Origin: JANYHF01 sp963732765
GTDB taxonomy: Bacteria > Pseudomonadota > Alphaproteobacteria > Rhizobiales > Hyphomicrobiaceae
Length of the DNA: 64,000 nucleotides
Assembly: GCA_963732765.1 (NCBI GenBank)
Contig: CAVTAS010000012.1
Span: forward strand, 55,609-119,608
Direction of reading: 5' to 3'
Made by a program: the position numbers and the translations under genes. Under the pieces are notes generated by a model. That model had not been told where the DNA came from, did no database searches, and worked only from the letters and a program-made list of their open reading frames with translations. Below are positions 29,505-36,493 of the stretch, piece after piece; the stretch's first letter is position 1; each line of letters starts with the position of its first letter.

Positions 29505-30597
29505 ATGGACGAGATCGCACTCTCATCGCAAAGCATGTTCGCCGAGTTGCTGCAGCGCTGCCTGGATGGGGAATTCGACGAGACATTCCAGGAGCAGGGC
29601 AGCTTCGTGCGCCGCCGCCGGGATGCGCGCTATTACTGGTACTACCGTTGGGATGCAGGCGGCGCCAAGCACGAGCGCTATGTCGGCCCCGTCACCGACA
29701 AGAGCATCACCGACCGCGTCAACCGTTTCGCCAGCATCAAGTCGGACTACAAGCAACGCCGCGAAATGGTGCGTGCCCTGATCGCAACGCGCTTGCCGGC
29801 GCCCGATGCCATGGCGGGTAGCGTCGTGGAGGCGCTGTGGAAGGCGGGATTCTTCCGGCTGCGTGGCGTGCTGGTCGGGTCGCTGGCCTACCAGTGCTAT
29901 GCGGGGCCGCTCGGCATAAGGCTCACGGCGGCGTCCGTGCGGACGGACGATGCGGACTTCGCGCAGTTCTGGGGCGTGTCCGAGAATATCGGTGAGAGCA
30001 TGGAGCATCCGCTGCTCGTGCTCAGAACGATCGATCCGACATTCCGGGAGGTGCCGGACACTCAGCGATCCGTTCGTCACGTCACGATACAGTACCAAGA
30101 GCGGTTACAAGGTTGAGTTCCTGACGCCCAATCGCGGCAGTGATGATCACACAGGCAAGCCGGCCAAAATGAAAGCGCTGGCCGGGGCGGGCGCACAGCC
30201 GCTGCGGCATCTGGAGTTTCTCATCCACCAGCCCGAACGCTCGGTGATGCTGTTTGGCGGCGGGGTTCCCGTCACACTCCCGAGGGCCGAGCGTTACGCC
30301 GTACACAAGCTCATTGTCGCCGTCGAGCGCCGGGACCAGATCAAGGCGCAGAAAGACATTGTGCAAGCCGGCACCTTGATCACGGCAACAGCCAAGCGGC
30401 GGCCGCTTGAGCTTGGTGAGGCCTGGCTGGACGCCTGGAATGTCGGTCCGAGCTGGCGCGAGAAACTCGATGCCGGCCGCCAACGGCTGTCCGACGACGA
30501 GCGCAATGAGTTAAAGCGCGTGATTGAGCTGGCCGAAGGTGCCGGGCTGCGCCGGGCTGAGCGAAAGCCGAAAGCCCGTGATCCCAACGCGTCTTGA
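29505..30597 (+). CDS. GSU2403-type nucleotidyltransferase-fold protein (one frameshift)
   Basis: About 363 residues after correcting a one-base break near 30062, where VPDT switches to LSDPFVTSRYSTKSGYKVEFL. The N-terminal part has a YYWYYRWD segment. The central GSLAYQCYAG and TDDADFAQF motifs match the G-S and D-x-D-like nucleotidyl-transfer signature of the GSU2403 (NTP_transf_8) family. The C-terminal half is helical and basic. Related minimal nucleotidyltransferases include MNT and AbiEii-type toxins, so a defence or toxin role is possible, but no antitoxin-like partner is directly adjacent except the upstream regulators. It is preceded by two tandem palindromes. Confidence 0.72.
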
Positions 30598-30624
30598 ACA
30601 CTGCGCGGGCGGCATTTGTTGCCG

Positions 30625-30927
30625 TTCCAGCGCCTCGCATTTTTCGTTATCGTATGCATACTGAACATGAACGGCACTCGTCACCGTTCCGCGCCGTACC
30701 AAGATGTGGTTGAGCACCATGCCGATGGTGTGCGAGTTGGCACCCAATTCGGCCATACCAGTGGCGACGGTGCGGCGCAGGTCTTGAATGCGGAAATGCG
30801 CCAGACCGATGGCTTTGCGGGTTCGTTCCAGCGCCCGCGTCGCCGAATGCGATTGCGTCGCCTCGCCTGTCAGCCCCGGAAACAGCCATGGACTGCCGTT
30901 TGCCAGGGCGCACGCTTCGGCTATGAG
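30625..30927 (-). pseudogene. C-terminal fragment of a tyrosine integrase (partial duplicate)
   Basis: 101 residues that match the end of the complete integrase at 32975-33277 at 87 positions by my count, including HFRIQDLRRTVATGMAELG and SHTIGMVLNHI. Homology stops sharply at both ends: before LIAEACALANG and after EALE. The tyrosine-recombinase R and N-terminal domains are absent, so it cannot be active. It is in direct orientation relative to the intact copy and brackets the AbiE genes with it. Confidence 0.82.
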
Positions 30928-30943
30928 TTGCGCAGGAATTGAA

Positions 30944-31822
30944 TTATGCCGGCGGCGTGCGCAAGAAGTCGGCGCCATGCGACTTACGCAGTTCCTCGAT
31001 AGCCGCAGCCGATGTCTTCCACGGACCACCGTTGATAAGGGCGATGAGCGAGAACCAGACGCGCTCAAAGGCCGTCCTTGCCGTCGCGTCGTCGAATACG
31101 ACGCCGGGCGGCAGAAGCGGTGCGATGTCCTCTGTCAGGCTCCGCGTCAGCTTTTGCAGCATGCGTTCCTCGGCACTCGCCCGCGTGATGCGAACGCCCT
31201 CGTGAGCCAGGTAGTGGTCGAAGCATGCAATCACTTCGGAGGCATCAAGACCGAGTTGGACCAGGCCTTCATTCAGATCGAAGAGATCCCGGTTTTTGCG
31301 ACGTTGGAGAAGCGCGCGCAGTTTGGTGCCAAAGAGTTCCTCCGGCTCGTAGGATTGGATTTTGGCCTTGCCGGTGAACCATGGGTTCTGGACGGCGAAC
31401 GGATAGGCCTTGATCCCGAGCAGCGGTTCATGCTCGCGGGTGTTGATCTCGACCTTTAATTTGAGTTTCGCCGCTGTGTCCGCCTCTGGCGTAAATTGGA
31501 AGACGAGGTGAATGGAGTGTCCGGCCTGAACACGTTTGACATTGCCCAGCCATGCAAGTGCCGACCGGATTGCATCGATGGTCTCGCCGATCGGACCGGC
31601 CTTGATCTGAACGAGGTCGATATCTTCCGAGTAGCGGAGCGGGTTCGGGAATAACAACTTGTTGATGGCCGTGCCGCCGCGAAAAGCGACGGCGCCGGCC
31701 ACCTCGGGCGCATTGAAGAGATCGCAGAGCGCGCGGCAGATAATGAGATCCTGCTCTATCTGCCGTGGGTCCGGCCAAGGCGCCTGCGCGCTCCATTCCT
31801 GCAGATAGGCGTTCGGTATCAA
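30944..31822 (-). CDS. abiEii: AbiEii/AbiGii-family nucleotidyltransferase toxin
   Basis: 292 residues. Nucleotidyltransferase motif 1 is FRGGTAINKLLF followed by RYSEDIDLVQI, with the paired aspartates DxD that bind metal. Further on come KLKVEINTREHEPLLG and the helical NRDLFDLNEGL region of the family. AbiEii is a GTP-binding nucleotidyltransferase that arrests growth of phage-infected cells and is held in check by AbiEi. The start at 31822 overlaps the antitoxin stop by four bases (ATGA), the standard order and coupling of type IV AbiE systems. Confidence 0.9.
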   Translation of the reverse strand: MIPNAYLQEWSAQAPWPDPRQIEQDLIICRALCDLFNAPEVAGAVAFRGGTAINKLLFPNPLRYSEDIDLVQIKAGPIGETIDAIRSALAWLGNVKRVQAGHSIHLVFQFTPEADTAAKLKLKVEINTREHEPLLGIKAYPFAVQNPWFTGKAKIQSYEPEELFGTKLRALLQRRKNRDLFDLNEGLVQLGLDASEVIACFDHYLAHEGVRITRASAEERMLQKLTRSLTEDIAPLLPPGVVFDDATARTAFERVWFSLIALINGGPWKTSAAAIEELRKSHGADFLRTPPA

Positions 31823-32639
31823 GAATCAGTCTCCACGATTTCGTTGAGGATGAGCTTCCACGTCGAATCGGTTTCAGGCAACTGGCGCCCGAGCGCCGCG
31901 AGTGCCTTCACCGACGGGTCGAGCGGCTTCAGCGATTTGGCTTTGGCGGCATACGGCAAGAGGGCACGGGCTTGGCGGCCGTGGCCGAAGTGATCGAGGA
32001 GGTATCCAAGACGGCGCACCGCAGAATTCTCATAGTCGCTTGGCCGCATCCGAGAGCTTGCCGCCAGCAGCTTTGGCGCCGAGGTCGCGAACGATCTGGG
32101 CCAGCCCGTTGATACCGGAAGCCTTATGGAAGTAGCGGGCGCAATCGAGCAAGGTCAGTTCGATGCCGGCGATCTTTGCAAAGCCGGCTTCGGTCTTGAG
32201 GGCGTCAAGCCATGGCTCGCGGTTGACGGCCTCGAAGGCGCCTGCGGCTTGATAGACGAACTGGACGTTGTGGCGACCGATGACGATGGGCTGAATTTGC
32301 TTCGGCGCGATCACTTGAAACACCATCGCGGCCTGGTGGGACGAGCCGTGGAAGGCCGCCGCTCGCAGGAGCGAGATGCGGTAATCGATACCGAGGTGAT
32401 GCATAAGCGGGCCGATCCATCGGGCTGGCTCCGGCGCTCCGGCGACACGGTCTTCCGGCCGCAGAATGATGTAGAAGCCGCGTTTGGGTGAGACGAGCCG
32501 CTGCTTCTTGATCAGCCGTTCGCTCGCAGCCAGGAAGGCCGGGGATGATTGCCCAAGTGCGCCCAGTGCCTCGGCCTTGGTGAAGGTCGCGTGCCCCAGG
32601 GAGAGCCGGCTGTCGAGGAACGATTTCGAGCGAAATCAT
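31819..32639 (-). CDS. abiEi: AbiEi-family antitoxin (two frameshifts)
   Basis: About 270 residues after joining three frames. The N-terminal winged-helix region reads FLDSRLSLGHATFTKAEAL, then AASERLIKKQRLVSPKRGFY. The central antitoxin domain has YFHKASGINGLAQIVRDLG and the C-terminus ends KLILNEIVETDS. Frames change near 32040 and near 32615; the latter obscures the true start, which I place at the ATG at 32639. AbiEi represses its own promoter through inverted repeats and neutralises AbiEii. It is translationally coupled to the toxin gene. Confidence 0.78.
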
Positions 32640-32640
32640 T

Positions 32641-32761
32641 CCCTAATCATATGGACAATTCGATGATTTGGCAAGAATTTTGTATATGTCTGGGGACGCT
32701 GGCGCGCCCCGATTGTATCGAAAATTCAATCGAAAAGAGAGAAACACGCATATGATTAGGG
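32641..32761. promoter_or_regulatory. Inverted repeats upstream of abiEi, likely autoregulatory region
   Basis: AT-rich region just before the antitoxin. Outer perfect 13-base repeat CCCTAATCATATG/CATATGATTAGGG (32641-32653 and 32749-32761). Inner repeats are AATCAT-N12-ATGATT (32645-32668) and GATTG-N11-CAATC (32711-32731). AbiEi proteins are known to bind inverted repeats in their own promoter, which fits this placement. Confidence 0.55.
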
Positions 32762-32911
32762 CGTCCAGCCATCCCCGACTGCATGGCACGGCCCAAGCCG
32801 GTCTGGTCTAGCTTTCGGCCGGCGCAAACGGCGACGGCGTATTGCACGTATCTGACACCTGCAAGCTCAATGCTCGACTTCCGACGTACCAACCATTTGC
32901 ATATGTTCTGG

Positions 32912-34246
32912 CTACGTGTCGAGATCAGAGGCCTTCCCCGGAGCGATGATTTCCTCCAGCCTCCGCCCCCAGGCCTCCAACGCCTCGCGCTTTTCCTTGT
33001 CGTAGCCGTACTGAATATAGACGCCGCTTGTCACCGTGCCACGCCGCACCGAGATGTGGTTGAGCACCATGCCGATGGTGTGCGAACTGGCGCCCAACTC
33101 GGCCATGCCGGTGGCGGCGGTGCGGCGCAGATCGTGAATGCGGAAATGCGCCAGACCGATGGCCTTGCGGGATCGCTCCAGCGCCCGCGTTGCCGAATGC
33201 GACTGCGTCGCCTCGCCGGTCGGTCCGGGAAACAGCCATGGGCTGCCATTTGCCAGCGCGCGCGCTTCGCCGATGAGCTTCAAGGCCAAGGGCGACAGCG
33301 GCACCCGGTTGGGCTCGCTGTTCTTGGTCCGGCTGCGCGGGATCACCCAGATTGGACGGTCGCCACTGGTCGTCAACTCGTCCTCGGCGATGCCGCACAC
33401 TTCGCCGATCCTCTGCCCAGTGACGAGTGCAAGCTTGATGGCCAGCGCCGTCGGCCGCGTCATCGGCAGATCCGTTGATGTGAGCAGCTTGGCCGTGCGA
33501 GGCAATCCGGCCGGGACGTGGCGGCGCTGCGCCGGGGCGCGATCCAGGGCAGTCCAGAGCGTTGCGATTTCGTCCGGGGACAGAGCACGGTCTCGCGGTT
33601 TGTTGGTCTTCAAGGGCGCCTTCATACCCCAGGTCGGATCGATCTGGAGCAGGTCGCGCCCCACGGCCCACCGACAGATTGACCGGATGACCTCATAGAC
33701 GCGGTTCGGACGTGTCGTGAGTTTCCGTTCGGTCGGGTTCCGCTTCGACCGGACATCGACCCGGCCCATCATGTCATCGAACAGTCTAATAATGTCGCGC
33801 TTCTGGATCTCTGCCGCTTTCATGGCTCCGATCACGGGCAGTATATCCCGGTCCAACATCGACCGATTATCAGAAACGGAGCGCGGAGCTTTGTTCGGCA
33901 CCGCATGCCGCTGGAACCAATCCTCCGCTATCGTCGCAAAAGAAATGGCCGTTTTACGGGCAAAAGCCGCTTCTGCGGGGTCCCGATCATCAGCGATTTC
34001 GACACGAAGTTTGATCGCTTTAAGCCGCGCCTTTTGCAGACTTATATCAGGGAAGCGCCCCAATGTTACGCGCCGCCGCGCGTTATCCCGTTTGCGAACG
34101 TATCGAAACGCCCAGGACTTCCGTCCGGATACGGACACACGAAGTTCCAGGCCATCCACGGCCCTATCTGGAAAGGCGGCCCGCTTGGCACTTGGATCGA
34201 CTTTGACCGTTTCAACGAAACGCGCGGTCAGAGACTTGGCGATCAT
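32912..34246 (-). CDS. Tyrosine-type site-specific integrase (P4-like, DUF4102 N-terminus)
   Basis: 444 residues from the ATG at 34246 (MIAKSLTARFVETVK); an in-frame start at 34384 adds a poorly conserved leader. The N-terminal DUF4102 arm-binding domain has FPDRAVDGLELRVSVSGRKS, and the catalytic domain has arginine in LVTGQRIGEVCGI, HFRIHDLRRT with histidine and arginine, and the nucleophile tyrosine near VYIQYGYDKEK. It sits 220 bases from the tRNA-fMet 3' fragment at 34468-34511, the typical target of such integrases. It appears functional. Confidence 0.9.
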   Translation of the reverse strand: MIAKSLTARFVETVKVDPSAKRAAFPDRAVDGLELRVSVSGRKSWAFRYVRKRDNARRRVTLGRFPDISLQKARLKAIKLRVEIADDRDPAEAAFARKTAISFATIAEDWFQRHAVPNKAPRSVSDNRSMLDRDILPVIGAMKAAEIQKRDIIRLFDDMMGRVDVRSKRNPTERKLTTRPNRVYEVIRSICRWAVGRDLLQIDPTWGMKAPLKTNKPRDRALSPDEIATLWTALDRAPAQRRHVPAGLPRTAKLLTSTDLPMTRPTALAIKLALVTGQRIGEVCGIAEDELTTSGDRPIWVIPRSRTKNSEPNRVPLSPLALKLIGEARALANGSPWLFPGPTGEATQSHSATRALERSRKAIGLAHFRIHDLRRTAATGMAELGASSHTIGMVLNHISVRRGTVTSGVYIQYGYDKEKREALEAWGRRLEEIIAPGKASDLDT

Positions 34247-34467
34247 GACGCTCACTTTTGCAACTGATGTTCGTCCAAAAGTAGGCGCACCTCGATACAA
34301 TTTCAAGCAATTCTGGGGTCCCGCTGGGGTCCCGAAACTGCAGGGATTGACCTGGATTGCTTCGGATGCGGATGAATTTGTCAATGCTGTTTTATCTATG
34401 CATTTCAGTTTGTTAAGCCGTCCAAGTTAATCCATGCACGTCCACGGACGTTCGCAACTTTTGGCGC

Positions 34468-34511
34468 TCATAACCTGAAGGTCGTTGGTTCAAATCCAGC
34501 CCCCGCAACCA
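34468..34511 (+). other. 3' half of initiator tRNA-fMet (CAT), integration attachment site
   Basis: CTCATAACCTGAAGGTCG and then TTGGTTCAAATCCAG, CCCCCGCAACCA: anticodon loop with CAT, variable region, T-arm, 3' acceptor strand and encoded CCA of an initiator tRNA. The 5' half is missing: the sequence left of 34468 does not form the D-arm or the 5' acceptor strand. This is what remains at the right end of an element that integrated into the tRNA gene; the intact tRNA should lie at the other end. No second copy was found in this window by eye. Confidence 0.78.
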
Positions 34512-34543
34512 CGATTTTGTTGATGTATTTCAATTGTTTAGAT

Positions 34544-34567
34544 GGCTGCTGCAGGGCGGCTTTTTTT
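34544..34567 (+). terminator. Rho-independent terminator downstream of the tRNA fragment
   Basis: GGCTGC-TGCAGG-GCGGCT hairpin, six pairs including G-T wobbles, followed by seven T residues. It lies 32 bases after the encoded CCA and is probably the native terminator of the tRNA-fMet gene. Confidence 0.6.
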
Positions 34568-34635
34568 GTTGCAAAAGGCTCTGGGATCCCGGAGCGATGG
34601 CGGTGGGTTTTGTCGAAGGCAGCGCGCCGGGCTGA

Positions 34636-34833
34636 TTGGCGATGCGGGGCGGCAAACTGGCAAACCAGGACAAGAAATTCCTCACCGAGCGCGACAGCTG
34701 CACCAAGTTCATCCTGCCGGCCCTCAATGGCGCCGGCTGGGACGATATGCTGCAGATCCGAGAGGAGGTCTATTTCAGCAAGGGTCGCATTATCGTGCGC
34801 GGCAGTCTCGTAAGCCGTGGACAGGCCAAGTAG
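34636..34833 (+). pseudogene. Type I restriction subunit HsdR, N-terminal remnant
   Basis: Reads NQDKKFLTERDSCTKFILPA, then LNGAGWDDMLQIREEVYF and KGRIIVRGSLVSRGQAK, followed by an in-frame stop and then ADFVL. This is the start of EcoEI-type HsdR, where the next residues are normally RADYVL. Homology ends within about 20 bases after the stop. Only about 65 of some 800 or more residues remain, so it is non-functional. Its position next to the tRNA attachment site suggests a leftover of an earlier island. The remaining sequence to 35075 holds nothing I can identify. Confidence 0.7.
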
Positions 34834-35075
34834 GCCGATTTCGTCCTCCACGACCATTTCGACGACGGCGTCGAGGACCCGAGCTTCGTGCGCCACGACA
34901 CTACGCTGGCGCGCTCCTTTACTCTATATGGGGCTGGCTTGCTGGCGCTGTTTGGCTGATCATGTGCGACTTGCAATCAACGGCCACTCCCCATACGCTG
35001 GCGGCAATGCCGGGCGGTGAGTTCCACAAAGTTGGTGTGGAAACTTAGAGACTTGGCTGTTGGGAGGCTGCTCAC

Positions 35076-35942
35076 GTGATTCCAGGACAGTTTGAATACC
35101 ATCGCCCGCGTACGCTCGGCGAGGCGACGACCCTGCTTGCCGATCTGAAGTCCGACGCTCGCATTCTGGCCGGCGGGCAGAGTCTCATCCCGATGATGAA
35201 ACTACGCCTGGCCGCGCCCGGTCACTTGATCGATCTGGGCGGTCTCGGCGAGCTGAAAGGCGTACAGCGAACATCCAGCTCCGTCGTGATCGGCGCCATG
35301 ACCACCCAAGCCGAGATCATCGGCTCGAAAGAGCTGGCCGACAGCGTGCCGTTGCTGCGCGAGGCGGCGCTGCAGATCGCCGATCCGCAAGTGCGCTACC
35401 AGGGCACCATCGGCGGCAACTGCGCCAACGGCGATCCCGGCAACGACATGCCGGCCATCATGATGGCGCTGGATGCGACCTACCGGCTGACCGGCCCAGC
35501 GGGAACGCGGACTGTCAGTGCCCGGGCGTTCTACTTCGGCACCTATGCAACGGAACTCAAGGATGGCGAAATCCTCAGCGCCATCGAAGTCCCGTTGCCC
35601 GCGCCAGGGCACGGCCATGCCTACGAAAAGCTCAAGCGCAAGATCGGCGACTATGCCACGGCCGCAGCGGCAGTGGTGATGACGGTGCGGGGCGGGACTG
35701 TGCAGAGCTGCTCCATCGCGCTGTCGAACCTGTCGGACCGCGCGCTGTTGGCCAGCGCGGCCTCGGCGGCTGTGATCGGACAGCCGCTGGATAAGTCCAG
35801 CGTCGCAGCCGCTGTCAGTGCGGCGCGCGGCATCATGTTCCCCGCCAACGATACGCGCGGCACACCCGAATATCGCATCGCCGTTGGCGGTACGATGGTC
35901 GAGCGCGCGCTGAAGGCCGCGTTTGCCCGCGCCAAGGGCTAA
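35076..35942 (+). CDS. coxM: Aerobic CO dehydrogenase, medium FAD-binding subunit
   Basis: 288 residues. FAD-binding motifs are ILAGGQSLIPMMKLRLA and YQGTIGGNCANGDPGND of the CoxM/CutM flavoprotein family, and the C-terminal CODH-type domain ends with IAVGGTMVERALK. The start is a GTG at 35076 with GGGAGG upstream. It passes electrons from the iron-sulfur subunit to the quinone pool. First gene of a tight rightward cluster coxM-coxS-coxL-coxD-coxE-coxF. Confidence 0.9.
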   Translation: MIPGQFEYHRPRTLGEATTLLADLKSDARILAGGQSLIPMMKLRLAAPGHLIDLGGLGELKGVQRTSSSVVIGAMTTQAEIIGSKELADSVPLLREAALQIADPQVRYQGTIGGNCANGDPGNDMPAIMMALDATYRLTGPAGTRTVSARAFYFGTYATELKDGEILSAIEVPLPAPGHGHAYEKLKRKIGDYATAAAAVVMTVRGGTVQSCSIALSNLSDRALLASAASAAVIGQPLDKSSVAAAVSAARGIMFPANDTRGTPEYRIAVGGTMVERALKAAFARAKG

Positions 35943-35992
35943 GTCAAAACATCAGGCCGATCTTAACAAGGCCAATACGGGAGAAAAACGTC

Positions 35993-36493
35993 ATGGCGAA
36001 AACCCATGTGACGATGACCGTGAACGGCAGCGAGGTTGAAGGCCTCGTTGAACCGCGCACGCTGTTGATCCACTTCATACGCGAGAACCTGAACCTGACC
36101 GGCGCCCATATCGGCTGCGAGACCAGCCATTGCGGCGCCTGCACGCTGGATATCGACGGCAAGTCGATCAAGAGCTGCACCATGTTCGCTGTACAGGCCC
36201 AGGGCGCCAAGATCACGACGATCGAAGGCGTGGCCAATGCCGATGGAACGCTGCATGCCCTGCAGGAGGGCTTCAAACAGATGCACGGTCTGCAGTGCGG
36301 CTACTGCACGCCCGGCATGATCCTGCGCGCGCATCGTCTGCTGCTGGAAAATCCGACCCCGACCGAAGAGGAAATCCGCTTCGGCATTGCCGGCAATCTC
36401 TGCCGCTGCACGGGCTATCAGAACATCGTCAAGTCGATCCAATACGCCGCCGCCAAGATCAATGGCGTGCCCTTCCAGGAGGCCGCAGAATGA
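35993..36493 (+). CDS. coxS: Aerobic CO dehydrogenase, small [2Fe-2S] subunit
   Basis: 166 residues. Plant-type ferredoxin cluster motif GCETSHCGACTLDIDG, then the second all-helical domain with LQCGYCTPGMIL and NLCRCTGYQNI, which bind the second [2Fe-2S] cluster. The stop overlaps the coxL start by four bases (ATGA). It links the molybdenum site in CoxL to FAD in CoxM. Intact and of normal length. Confidence 0.93.
   Translation: MAKTHVTMTVNGSEVEGLVEPRTLLIHFIRENLNLTGAHIGCETSHCGACTLDIDGKSIKSCTMFAVQAQGAKITTIEGVANADGTLHALQEGFKQMHGLQCGYCTPGMILRAHRLLLENPTPTEEEIRFGIAGNLCRCTGYQNIVKSIQYAAAKINGVPFQEAAE

Noticed and set aside
34468..34511. Annotation as a functional tRNA gene
   Set aside because: The 5' acceptor strand and D-arm cannot be found to the left; only the 3' half is present.
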